Positions 16,235-24,106 of a DNA stretch of 64,000 nucleotides are shown here, piece by piece. The translations under genes were made by a program, and so were the position numbers. Numbering within the stretch: position 1 is the stretch's first letter; each line of letters starts with the position of its first letter. The notes beneath the pieces were generated by a model. It made no database searches and had not been told where the DNA came from. It was given only the letters and a program-made list of their open reading frames with translations. Where the stretch lies: NCBI GenBank assembly GCA_963739045.1, contig CAVTYY010000001.1, forward strand, positions 434,001 through 498,000. Reading direction: 5' to 3'. The stretch comes from Halobacillus_B sp963739045. Its GTDB lineage: Bacteria > Bacillota > Bacilli > Bacillales > Halobacillaceae.

Positions 16235-16990
16235 TTACAGGCAGAGTTTCTTTTGCCCAAGCTCAATTGCCTGGTCAGCGAATTGCAGGACCTGTGCTTT
16301 CATGGCGGAATCTGCCTGGACGAAGCTTTTCTTGCCGTTTCTCAGCTGAATCGCTTCATCGATAATTTCTTGGTGCTCGGGCATGATTTCTTTTGCCCAG
16401 TCTAAAGCGGCTTCTTTCCCGATAATCTCGTGGTATTCAACCGTATAGAGGATTCTCGCTAATCCCGAGACGACCCAGACGATCTCCTCGCCGTCCACTT
16501 CTGCATACTGCCCTTTGGCTATGTAACGGGGCCAGTAGCGAGTCAGGTTATATTTCATTTCCTTCATCACTTCGTCCATCGTAACAGCCGGAAGGAGCTC
16601 AGGGCCGTACCAGCTGGTTCTCAACGTCCACCAGGTCACAGCATTGAGGTTATGATAGCCGGCGGCAGTAAACGATCCACCTTCAAGAGAAGGATAAGGA
16701 GAAATTTCGCTGTTCCCTTTGCCATGCGCAGAGATCGGCAGGAACATAACGTCCAGTCTATTATAGAATTCGGGATCTGTATGGCGGATGGTGTCATGGA
16801 ACGTTTGAATTTGCGGAGTCAACTGGAGTAAATCATCTTCAGAATGAAAAAATAAGATAAGGTCCCAGTCACTTTGTTCCTTATTAAATGCATCAATGGC
16901 CCCGGAACCATATTGATAGATTCCAAAGAGGGAGGGTTCAAAGGTTTGGACGAGTTTCTTGATATACTGGTTTATGTTCACTTTGATCAT
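16235..16990 (-). CDS. Nucleotidyltransferase with DUF4111-type C-terminal domain (aminoglycoside adenylyltransferase-like)
   Basis: About 251 residues. N-terminal polymerase-beta-like fold: GIYQYGSGAIDAF and SDWDLILFF give the G-S ... D-x-D metal-binding motif. The C-terminal helical half resembles the DUF4111 domain of ANT(3'')/ANT(9) streptomycin-spectinomycin adenylyltransferases, although similarity is remote and resistance is not implied. Start: the ATG at 16990 abuts its GAGAAAGG, so the GTG three codons in (16981), with AAGGATG about 6 bp ahead, is an equally good start. Monocistronic. Its stop region faces repeat copy 2. Confidence 0.7.
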   Translation of the reverse strand: MIKVNINQYIKKLVQTFEPSLFGIYQYGSGAIDAFNKEQSDWDLILFFHSEDDLLQLTPQIQTFHDTIRHTDPEFYNRLDVMFLPISAHGKGNSEISPYPSLEGGSFTAAGYHNLNAVTWWTLRTSWYGPELLPAVTMDEVMKEMKYNLTRYWPRYIAKGQYAEVDGEEIVWVVSGLARILYTVEYHEIIGKEAALDWAKEIMPEHQEIIDEAIQLRNGKKSFVQADSAMKAQVLQFADQAIELGQKKLCL

Positions 16991-17345
16991 CCTTTCTCGT
17001 TTTTAAATTTTCATCCGCCTGTTTTTTTTAGAGGAAATTACCGAACCCGCGCCGAATGAATTAGCATACGAATGAAAAAGGAGTGCGGGAAATTATTTTT
17101 AAGCTTTGTAAATCAGGGTACACCCTGCCGTAACAGGGATGGTGAATCAATTCTAGATTTTCGCGAGTCTCCTTAGTAATTAAATACTTTGCATTTCATG
17201 TTGTCTATTTCTATACTTAGACTATATACGTGTGAAGAAAAACAATTCTTTATGACTATTCTATCTATGAATTTTTCCATATACTAGATACTTTTACTAC
17301 TGTAAATATGATAAAATAACGTAAGAGTGAAAACGGCATACCTAT
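16991..17345. other. AT-rich intergenic stretch upstream of noc
   Basis: About 355 bp with no supportable gene. It contains TTGTCT, 18 bp, TATACG (about 17200-17229) and TATGATAAAAT (about 17307-17317) as weak promoter candidates, both pointing toward noc. Confidence 0.4.
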
Positions 17346-17386
17346 GCGCAGCAGCCGGAAAGCCTGCAGCGCTTTTTTCTGTTTTT
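17346..17386 (+). terminator. Intrinsic terminator or attenuator just upstream of noc
   Basis: GCGC-A-GCAG pairs with CTGC-A-GCGC and is followed by T6CTGT5. It sits 65 bp before the noc start and just after a candidate -10, so it could either end read-through from the left or attenuate noc. Confidence 0.65.
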
Positions 17387-17450
17387 GAGCTGGTTCTATA
17401 CAGGCAGCAGAGGTAGCGTATGCTTGATCGTAAAAAGGTGGTGTCTGATC

Positions 17451-18311
17451 GTGTTACATCCTTTTGGCCGTTTGTTCGGACTGGGGGACAAGTCAGAATC
17501 TGATCATGAGAATGATGGTGAAGGATATAATCCTGACGAAGTTCTGCAAATACCTGTTCAACGTGTTCAGCCGAACCGTTACCAGCCTCGCGCGATATTT
17601 AACCACGAAAAGATAAAAGAACTTGCCCAGACGATCCATACGCATGGGATGATTCAGCCAATTGTGGTCCGTCGCTTAAATGATGAGGATTTTGAATTGA
17701 TTGCTGGAGAACGAAGATGGCGAGCGGTTCAATCGCTCAATTGGGAAACGGTACCCGCCATTATTCGTGACATGAACGACTCACAGACCGCATCCGTAGC
17801 GTTAATCGAGAACCTGCAGCGTGAAGAGCTGACGGTTATTGAAGAAGCCATGGCTTACGCAAAGCTGATTGAAATTCATGAATTGACGCAGGAAGCTTTG
17901 GCGCAGCGTCTAGGCAAGAGTCAATCGACAATCGCTAATAAAATGAGGCTGTTAAAGCTTCCACAATCGGTGCAGCAGGCAATCATGGACAAGAAGATTA
18001 CAGAGCGGCATGCCCGTGCTTTAATTGGAATAAAGGATCCTGAGCTGCAAGAGAAAATTCTTGCTGAAATTATCGAAAAGCATCTAAATGTGAAACAGAC
18101 CGAAGAGCGGATCGCTAAGCTTGCCGAGCCTAAACCGAAGAAAAAGAAACCGACCCTTAAAGGGGTAAATAAAGATATGCGGATTGCAATGAATACCATT
18201 CGCCAATCGCTTACTATGGTGTCGGACACCGGCATTGACCTGGAAACAGATGAAGAAGATCATGAGGACTATTATCAAATCACGATAAAAATTCCAAAGA
18301 AAAAATCATAG
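17451..18311 (+). CDS. noc: Noc, nucleoid occlusion protein
   Basis: About 286 residues. Noc is a ParB paralogue that binds scattered 14-bp sites and the membrane and blocks Z-ring assembly over the nucleoid. I start at GTG 17451: the N-terminus MLHPFGRLFGLGDK then matches the amphipathic membrane-targeting helix of Noc (MKHSFSRFFGLGEK in B. subtilis), and AGGTGGTG lies about 7 bp upstream. ParB/Sulfiredoxin-type CTPase domain: QPRAIF, GMIQPIVVR, IAGERRWRA and ENLQREEL; then HTH around LAQRLGKSQSTIANKMRLL. The basic linker KPKKKKP precedes the dimer domain. Own terminator follows. Confidence 0.95.
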   Translation: MLHPFGRLFGLGDKSESDHENDGEGYNPDEVLQIPVQRVQPNRYQPRAIFNHEKIKELAQTIHTHGMIQPIVVRRLNDEDFELIAGERRWRAVQSLNWETVPAIIRDMNDSQTASVALIENLQREELTVIEEAMAYAKLIEIHELTQEALAQRLGKSQSTIANKMRLLKLPQSVQQAIMDKKITERHARALIGIKDPELQEKILAEIIEKHLNVKQTEERIAKLAEPKPKKKKPTLKGVNKDMRIAMNTIRQSLTMVSDTGIDLETDEEDHEDYYQITIKIPKKKS

Positions 18312-18318
18312 CTTGCTG

Positions 18319-18356
18319 AACACCCATCTTTACGGCTGTGAAGGTGGGTGTTTTTT
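18319..18356 (+). terminator. Terminator after noc
   Basis: AACACCCATCTT pairs with AAGGTGGGTGTT, followed by T6. It separates noc from the soj-spo0J operon. Confidence 0.88.
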
Positions 18357-18561
18357 CAAGGATTCTTTAATATTTCTAATATTTGGATAAAACCGGCCTT
18401 TTTCCTCCTATTTTCTTAGAAGAATGATAGAATAATAAGACATAGAGTAACGAAAAAGCGAGGAATCTCAGGGGTGTAATCGGTTTTTGAGACGGGGTAA
18501 CGGCGGCTGCAGGACTGCTGCGCGCAGGAATCGAAATATGAGGAAAGAGGCAGGTGACAGC

Positions 18562-19335
18562 ATGGGGAAAGTGATTTCCATTGCCAACCAAAAAGGAGGC
18601 GTAGGTAAGACCACGACGGCGGTTAATTTAAGCGCATGCCTGGCATATTTAAATAATAGAGTACTTCTGGTAGATATAGATCCTCAAGGCAACGCTACGA
18701 GCGGTGTAGGTGTTGAGAAAGGGGAAATGGATCAGTGCATCTATGATGTGCTGGTGGACGATGTGGAAGCGAGTGAGGTGCGGACGACCACCTTGGTAGA
18801 GAATTTAGATGCCATCCCGGCGACCATTCAATTAGCGGGGGCAGAAATCGAGCTTGTTCCTACCATTTCCCGGGAAGTAAGATTAAAGCAGGCTATCGAC
18901 AAAATTAAAGACGAGTATGATTATGTGATTATCGACTGCCCTCCGTCCCTCGGGCTGCTGACGATTAATTCACTGACCGCTTCTGATGCTGTGCTGATTC
19001 CTGTCCAGTGCGAATACTATGCGCTGGAAGGACTGAGTCAATTGCTAAATACCGTCCGGCTAGTGCAGAAGCATTTGAATAAGCAGCTGATGATTGAGGG
19101 CGTCCTTTTGACGATGCTGGATGCCAGAACGAATCTGGGAATTCAGGTTATTGATGAAGTGAAGAAATATTTTCAGGATAAAGTCTATAAATCGATCATT
19201 CCCCGGAATGTCCGGCTGAGTGAAGCCCCGAGTCATGGAAAACCGATTATTTTATATGATCCCAAATCCCGCGGGGCGGAAGTGTATTTAGACTTAGCAA
19301 AGGAAGTGATCGCAAATGGCGAAAGGGTTAGGTAA
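18562..19335 (+). CDS. soj: Soj/ParA chromosome-partitioning ATPase
   Basis: About 257 residues. Deviant Walker A ATPase: KGGVGKTT at residues 11-18, DIDPQGNAT as Walker A', and YVIIDCPPSLG as Walker B. Soj works with Spo0J-parS to segregate origins and regulates DnaA. I use the ATG at 18562 (MGKVISIANQ) because AGGTGACAG precedes it and it gives the family N-terminus; an in-frame ATG 25 codons earlier adds a non-conserved tail. It overlaps spo0J by 20 bp. The gene contains a near-consensus Noc-binding site (18865-18878). Confidence 0.96.
   Translation: MGKVISIANQKGGVGKTTTAVNLSACLAYLNNRVLLVDIDPQGNATSGVGVEKGEMDQCIYDVLVDDVEASEVRTTTLVENLDAIPATIQLAGAEIELVPTISREVRLKQAIDKIKDEYDYVIIDCPPSLGLLTINSLTASDAVLIPVQCEYYALEGLSQLLNTVRLVQKHLNKQLMIEGVLLTMLDARTNLGIQVIDEVKKYFQDKVYKSIIPRNVRLSEAPSHGKPIILYDPKSRGAEVYLDLAKEVIANGERVR
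18865..18878 (+). promoter_or_regulatory. Candidate Noc-binding site inside soj
   Basis: ATTTCCCGGGAAGT matches the B. subtilis Noc-binding sequence ATTTCCCGGGAAAT at 13 of 14 bases. Such sites may lie in coding sequence. Two more 13/14 matches are at 14568-14581 and 55352-55365. Confidence 0.45.
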
Positions 19336-20158
19336 AGGATTAGGATCCTTAATTAAGCAGCAGGGTGAGGAAATTAGTGAAGTCCTTGTTAAAGAATGCC
19401 GGCCCAATCCGTATCAGCCCCGGAAACAATTTACCGATGAAGCGATTGAAGAGTTAAAGCAGTCGATTCTTGAACACGGGATCCTGCAGCCGCTCATCGT
19501 CCGAAAAAGTATTAAAGGCTACGAAATCGTTGTAGGAGAACGCCGGTTTCGGGCAGCCAAGGCCGCTGATTTCGACTCGGTTCCCGCTCTCGTCCGCGAT
19601 CTGACCGATGAACAAATGATGGAGATTGCGCTGCTCGAAAATTTACAGCGTGAAGACCTTACTCCGGTTGAGGAAGCGATGGCTTATCAGAGCCTGATAA
19701 AGGAACTGGGCGTCACTCAGGATCAATTAGCCGGGCGGTTAGGAAAAAGCCGCTCTCATATCGCTAATCTCGTCCGGCTGCTGTCGCTTCCGCCTGCTAT
19801 CATTAAGCATATGAATCAAGGAACTTTAACGATGGGTCACGGCCGTGCGCTGCTTGGATTGAAGGATAAGCAGGAGCTCTCCTCTGTTGCTGACAAAATT
19901 GTTAAAGATCAATTGAATGTCCGGCAGGTAGAACGTCTTATTGCGGATATGAATGAACAAAAGGCGGCGAAGAAGAAGAAAGAAACAGAGAAAGATATTT
20001 TCATAAAAGCCCGCGAAGAAACGTTGAAAGAGCAGCTCGGAACAGGGGTTACGATTCATAAAGGGAAACGAAAAGGGAAAATAGAGATCGAATTTTTTAA
20101 TGATGAGGATTTAGAACGAATCCTCGAATGGTTTGAAACAAAGGAACAGGATGCCTGA
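19316..20158 (+). CDS. spo0J: Spo0J/ParB chromosome-partitioning protein
   Basis: 280 residues. ParB CTPase: N-terminal MAKGLGKGLGSL (Soj-stimulating peptide with Lys/Arg), PNPYQPRKQF, GILQPLIVR, the CTP-binding GERRFRAAK motif and ENLQREDLTPVEEA. The HTH, LAGRLGKSRSHIANLVRLL, binds parS. The C-terminal dimerisation domain follows a Lys-rich linker (AAKKKKETEK). Spo0J loads on parS, slides as a CTP clamp and recruits SMC. Upstream 20-bp overlap with soj indicates coupling. B. subtilis carries a parS inside spo0J; here I see none inside, only a weaker one just downstream (20199). Confidence 0.96.
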   Translation: MAKGLGKGLGSLIKQQGEEISEVLVKECRPNPYQPRKQFTDEAIEELKQSILEHGILQPLIVRKSIKGYEIVVGERRFRAAKAADFDSVPALVRDLTDEQMMEIALLENLQREDLTPVEEAMAYQSLIKELGVTQDQLAGRLGKSRSHIANLVRLLSLPPAIIKHMNQGTLTMGHGRALLGLKDKQELSSVADKIVKDQLNVRQVERLIADMNEQKAAKKKKETEKDIFIKAREETLKEQLGTGVTIHKGKRKGKIEIEFFNDEDLERILEWFETKEQDA

Positions 20159-20198
20159 TGGAAAGAAAACCTTCAGGCTGGTTTACATAAGGAATCTA

Positions 20199-20214
20199 TG
20201 TTTCACAGGAAACA
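20199..20214 (+). promoter_or_regulatory. Degenerate parS-like site after spo0J
   Basis: TGTTTCACAGGAAACA matches the parS consensus at 14 of 16 bases. It lies 40 bp after spo0J and 19 bp before the next start codon. Spo0J affinity would probably be reduced by the two central mismatches. Confidence 0.4.
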
Positions 20215-20232
20215 GAAAACGGAGAGAATGTC

Positions 20233-20937
20233 ATGGTATTACTAGGAACCTTAGTGAATGGGGCCTGTATCGCTGCCGGGACGCTTCTGGGATTATTTTT
20301 TACCAAAATTCCCGAACGTTATAAAGAAACCGTAATGAGCGGTGTTGGGCTTGCGGTCATTCTAATTGGCTTGAAAATGGGATTTAAAACGGACAATATC
20401 GTCATTGTGCTGCTCAGTCTGTTAACCGGCGGCATCCTGGGAGAAGCGATTCGATTAGAAGAGAAGCTGGAATACATCGGCCGCTGGATTGAACGGAAAT
20501 TCACCAGTCCTGACAAGCAGTCGAGTGTCGCTCAAGGATTTATTACCGCTTCGCTGATTTTTGTCATCGGTGCGCTAGCGGTTATTGGCGCGCTTGACAG
20601 CGGGTTGCGCAATGATCATGAAGTTCTGATTACGAAAGCGATTATTGATGGCTTCGTCGCTCTTGTGCTCACCTCCACGCTCGGGTTCGGGGTTATTTTT
20701 TCTGTCATCCCTGTCGTGCTGTATGAAGGGTCCATTGCTTTACTTGCAACGCAAATTAATCGCTGGGTGCCGCAGGAGATGCTTGATTTATTTATTACGG
20801 AAATGACGGCAGTCGGAGGATTGCTCATTGTAGCGATTGGTTTAAATCTCCTCAAATTAACGAAAATCCGTGTCGCTAATCTACTACCCTCTCTCTTTAT
20901 GGTAGGAATCATTTTGTATGTGGCCCAGTGGTTCTAG
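20233..20937 (+). CDS. DUF554 family membrane protein
   Basis: 234 residues with about six or seven hydrophobic segments. It matches the DUF554 family (YdfK/YqgA of B. subtilis and E. coli): N-terminal LGTLVNGACIAAGTLLG, GVGLAVILIGLKM, and VIGALAVIGALDSGLRNDH, then SKAIIDG-like (TKAIIDGFVALVL). Function is not established for the family. Placed directly after spo0J in many Bacillaceae and probably read from the soj-spo0J transcript. SD GGAGAG precedes the ATG by 6 bp. Confidence 0.85.
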   Translation: MVLLGTLVNGACIAAGTLLGLFFTKIPERYKETVMSGVGLAVILIGLKMGFKTDNIVIVLLSLLTGGILGEAIRLEEKLEYIGRWIERKFTSPDKQSSVAQGFITASLIFVIGALAVIGALDSGLRNDHEVLITKAIIDGFVALVLTSTLGFGVIFSVIPVVLYEGSIALLATQINRWVPQEMLDLFITEMTAVGGLLIVAIGLNLLKLTKIRVANLLPSLFMVGIILYVAQWF

Positions 20938-20938
20938 A

Positions 20939-20967
20939 CAGCAGCTATAGAGGCTGCTGTTTTTTTA
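20939..20967. terminator. Bidirectional terminator between DUF554 gene and yyaC
   Basis: CAGCAGC pairs with GCTGCTG around a 7-nt loop, followed by T7. It contains the end of yyaC on the opposite strand. Confidence 0.8.
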
Positions 20968-21565
20968 TGGGAAAAACAATCGTTGGATAGGCAGGCGTAC
21001 CGGCGCGCTTGTTGAAACGCTGCTGATCGGCTAACCGAATGGCAGCAGCAACTTGCGCGGCCATTTTCATCACAATGTGCAGCCGTGTATTTTGCAGGAC
21101 AACATATTCCATAAATCCACTGACGTTCACCATCCCGCTGATATGAACATCCCCCACAGCAGGAAGGTCTTTCTTTAAAGCCGCTCCCGGGGAAATGGTC
21201 CCCTTGCCCAGGCTGACGCAGCCGACGGAGGAAGATCGTCCTAAGCACGCATCCACGGCCAGAATAAATGGACGGGGATGAAGCCTATGAATTTGTTCCA
21301 ATTGTTCATGTAAATTTAAGGCGTGTAACGGGTTTTCTAACGTTCCATAAACTTTAAAGGTTTCCAGAAGCTGATCCTCAAGCATGGACCCGATCAGCGG
21401 ACCAAACGCATCCCCGGTGGACCGGTCCGTGCCGATGCAAGTAATAATGACTTCGCTCTCTGCCGGCAGCCATTCCTCTAAATAGACACTTAATTGCTGA
21501 CTCATCTCCGGATCGTCCATATGTACACGACGTTCACTGTTGGAAAACTTGTCCTTAAAATTCAT
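20945..21565 (-). CDS. yyaC: YyaC, spore protein related to the GPR protease family
   Basis: About 206 residues. YyaC belongs to a sporulation-associated family related in fold to germination protease and HyaD-like peptidases. Seen: the strand-loop ITCIGTDRSTGDAFGPLIG near residue 45, FILAVDACLGRSSSVG, and a GAALKKDLPAVGDVHISGMVNVSG stretch. I choose the inner ATG because GGAGGAG lies 5 bp before it; an earlier ATG would add 16 non-conserved residues. In B. subtilis it is also close to soj-spo0J and is expressed in sporulation. Catalysis unproven. Confidence 0.88.
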   Translation of the reverse strand: MNFKDKFSNSERRVHMDDPEMSQQLSVYLEEWLPAESEVIITCIGTDRSTGDAFGPLIGSMLEDQLLETFKVYGTLENPLHALNLHEQLEQIHRLHPRPFILAVDACLGRSSSVGCVSLGKGTISPGAALKKDLPAVGDVHISGMVNVSGFMEYVVLQNTRLHIVMKMAAQVAAAIRLADQQRFNKRAGTPAYPTIVFPIKKQQPL

Positions 21566-21654
21566 AGCCACTCCTCCAGACACATAGTAGTAACAGTATA
21601 TAAGTCTGTTCACGGTTCTATACGTGCCAAATACATTGAGGTGGAGGAGCGGTC

Positions 21655-22674
21655 ATGTTAAAAGCAGGAATCAAGTGGATGTTTTTAATTGTGGGGACGA
21701 TGATTGGCGCTGGTTATGCTTCTGGCAGGGAGCTTTGGCAATTTTTTGGACAAGACTCAGGCTTGGCTATTTTGTTGTTCGCGCTCATGTTCAGCATATG
21801 CTGTGTGTCGATTATGGATATAAGCTTCAAGAAACAGTCCGGTCATTATCTTCCGGTGCTGAAAGCAATTGTGGGGAAACATTTGACGGTCGTCTATGAC
21901 GGCATGATCATTATTTATTTGTTCACGACTACGGTCATTATGCTCGCGGGAAGCGGGGCGACGTTTCAGGCGTTTCATTTTTCCTACCGGTTAGGCGTGA
22001 TGATCATTGTGATCCCGCTTATTCTATTATTTGTGTGGGACGTGAAAGGAATTGTCGCCGTAAACAGTCTGGTTCTCCCCCTGCTGATTACGGGGTTACT
22101 GTTTGTGTTAATTATGTTTATTAACGATCACAATTTGGAGATCTTCGGTCATTTTGATGAAATGAGCAATTGGATGGCTGCCTTTCCGTTTACAGCGTTG
22201 AACATCCTGCCGCTGATAGCTGTCCTTGGGGCGATTGGAAACAAAGTAAAATATAAAGGAGAGATTTGGGTCGCGAGCTTAGGGAGCGGATTAATTCTCG
22301 GGGTGATTTCCTATTTATATAATAATAGTTTGATTCAAATTTCTGATGAAATCATCCTATATGAAATTCCACTATTTGCCATACTAAAGCACTATCCTTA
22401 CGAGATGCTGATTTTCATGTCGTTAATGCTCTGGATCGCGATCTTTACGACAGCTGCATCAGGCACTCTTGGCTTAGTAACCAGATTCCGCGACTTTTCC
22501 AAGCAGCCGCTGTGGATTGTGGCCATGGGGATGATTGCGCTCATGCTTCCGTTTACCTCTTTCGGGTTCTCGACATTAATTGAGTATTTGTACCCGCTTT
22601 ATGGGGTTTTGAACTTGTACGTGCTCACTTCTCTCCTGCTTTATCCGGTATTACAAAGATTCAAAATCCGTTAA
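21655..22674 (+). CDS. YkvI-like membrane protein
   Basis: 339 residues with about ten hydrophobic segments. The N-terminus GIKWMFLIVGTMIGAGYASGRE matches the YkvI group, which resembles amino acid/NSS-type transporters at helix 1 (unwound GAGYASG-like segment). SD GGAGGAG lies before the ATG. It is divergent from yyaC. No lipid-anchor or soluble domain. Probable secondary transporter or channel with unknown substrate; an alternative label is hypothetical membrane protein. Confidence 0.78.
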   Translation: MLKAGIKWMFLIVGTMIGAGYASGRELWQFFGQDSGLAILLFALMFSICCVSIMDISFKKQSGHYLPVLKAIVGKHLTVVYDGMIIIYLFTTTVIMLAGSGATFQAFHFSYRLGVMIIVIPLILLFVWDVKGIVAVNSLVLPLLITGLLFVLIMFINDHNLEIFGHFDEMSNWMAAFPFTALNILPLIAVLGAIGNKVKYKGEIWVASLGSGLILGVISYLYNNSLIQISDEIILYEIPLFAILKHYPYEMLIFMSLMLWIAIFTTAASGTLGLVTRFRDFSKQPLWIVAMGMIALMLPFTSFGFSTLIEYLYPLYGVLNLYVLTSLLLYPVLQRFKIR

Positions 22675-22739
22675 AAACCTGTTAGAATAGTTCTCATATT
22701 CATTGGCGTAATGGGAGGGATAACAGGTGAGCGGCAAAG

Positions 22740-23630
22740 GTGACAAAGGAAGTGACAACTAAGTGGGACAACACTATTGACTATGTTACTGGTCCAGATC
22801 TTTGGGTAACTATTGGTGTGGCTGTTTTGCAAATTGTCCTCATATTAGTCTTAACGTTTGTGGTAAATCGTCTTGCAAGAAGAATTACCTCTCAGTTTTT
22901 TGAAAACCGCCGCCGGGGGCCATTTAAAATCACCCAGCGCAGAGAGGCGACGCTGAAGAAGCTCGTCATGAACACGATCAACTACATTGTGTACTTCACC
23001 GCGTTCATCATGATTTTAGACACCTTTTCTCTTGATGTCGGAGCCTTGCTTGCCGGTGCAGGGATTGCCGGTCTTGCGATTGGCTTTGGCGCTCAGAACC
23101 TTGTACGTGATATCATTACTGGATTTTTTATTATCTTTGAAGATCAGTTTTCCGTTGGCGATTACGTGCAGGCATCTGGTGTAGAAGGCTTTGTGGAGGA
23201 AATTGGCTTACGAACGTCGAAAATTAAGAGCTGGACAGGCGAGGTTCATATTCTGCCGAATGGAAACATCTCGCAAGTCACCAATTATTCCATTCATAAT
23301 AGTATTGCCGTTGTCGATGTGAGCATCGCTTATGAAAGCAATATTGAGAGGGCCGAAGAGGTACTGCATGAGCTGATGGCTGAGCTGCCGGACCGTTACT
23401 CCGATCTCGTGCTGACTCCCGAATTGCTGGGTGTTCAAGGGCTTGGTTCATCGGACGTTGTCATGCGTATAATCGCTGAAACGGAACCGATGCAGCACTG
23501 GGCCGTGGCACGATCGATCCGGAAAGAAGTGAAGACTCGCTTGGACAAAGAGGGCATTGAAATTCCGTTCCCTCGTCTGGTCATGTATTCCAGGCACGAC
23601 GAAGAAAAAGTCAAAGAACCTGTTCATTAA
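22740..23630 (+). CDS. MscS-family small-conductance mechanosensitive channel
   Basis: 296 residues. Three N-terminal membrane helices, the pore helix TM3 visible as LLAGAGIAGLAIGFGAQNLVRDIITGFFII (Gly/Ala-rich), then the beta domain with the FSVGDYV motif and TWTGEVHILPNGNI-like (SWTGEVHILPNG) sequence. MscS channels open on osmotic down-shock, fitting a salt-adapted organism. The start is uncertain: GTG 22740 gives MTKEVTTKWDN, but the best SD (GGGAGGG, 22713-22719) serves another GTG at 22727 in a different frame that stops after 11 codons. Same neighbourhood as in B. subtilis relatives. Confidence 0.87.
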   Translation: MTKEVTTKWDNTIDYVTGPDLWVTIGVAVLQIVLILVLTFVVNRLARRITSQFFENRRRGPFKITQRREATLKKLVMNTINYIVYFTAFIMILDTFSLDVGALLAGAGIAGLAIGFGAQNLVRDIITGFFIIFEDQFSVGDYVQASGVEGFVEEIGLRTSKIKSWTGEVHILPNGNISQVTNYSIHNSIAVVDVSIAYESNIERAEEVLHELMAELPDRYSDLVLTPELLGVQGLGSSDVVMRIIAETEPMQHWAVARSIRKEVKTRLDKEGIEIPFPRLVMYSRHDEEKVKEPVH

Positions 23631-23650
23631 TCATAGTAGGAGGAAGTTAT

Positions 23651-23848
23651 ATGCCTGAGAAGAATTATGATTTAGAGGACATTGTGCAAATGAAAAAACC
23701 TCATCCGTGCGGAGAAAACCGCTGGAAAATCATCCGCCTGGGAGCGGATATCCGAATTAAGTGCGAAGGCTGCGGTCACAGCATTTTAATTCCTCGGAAG
23801 AAATTCGAAACGAAGATGAAGAAAGTATTGGAAAAAAACGAAGCTTAA
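23651..23848 (+). CDS. yyzM: YyzM, DUF951 family protein
   Basis: 65 residues, the usual length of DUF951. Seen: DIVQMKKPHPCGENRWKIIR and the second half GADIRIKCEGCGHSILIPR; the Cys residues (HPCG and CEGCG) suggest one zinc-binding ribbon. SD TAGGAGGAAG lies 5 bp before the ATG. It follows mscS by 20 bp and precedes ychF, the same order as in Bacillus. Function unknown; basic, cytoplasmic. Confidence 0.9.
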   Translation: MPEKNYDLEDIVQMKKPHPCGENRWKIIRLGADIRIKCEGCGHSILIPRKKFETKMKKVLEKNEA

Positions 23849-23984
23849 CCGTCTCCGCAGATGGATAACTGGTTTGTGCTCTGCTTAGTCCTTGTAAACT
23901 TTTGCAGCAGAAATCGAGCGGTTTAGCAGAATTAAGAGGCGGATGCATGCCGGTAATCGTTTTTTTAATAAGCGAAAAGGAAGA

Positions 23985-24014
23985 AAACAAGCGCTCAGAC
24001 AGGCTTGTTTTTTG
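23985..24014 (+). terminator. Terminator between yyzM and ychF
   Basis: AAACAAGC pairs with GCTTGTTT, then T4; it ends the mscS-yyzM transcript before the separately transcribed ychF. Confidence 0.75.
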
Positions 24015-24106
24015 CTTCTCTACAACTTGTTATTTTCAATCACAGTATCTATAATTGGTATGACTAGCATGCATGTATGTATATCCTTAAGGAGTGAAAG
24101 TCTTAT

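Noticed and set aside
16235..16990. Functional aminoglycoside resistance gene
   Set aside because: Only the fold and the nucleotidyltransferase motif are visible; similarity to known resistance enzymes is too low to claim resistance.
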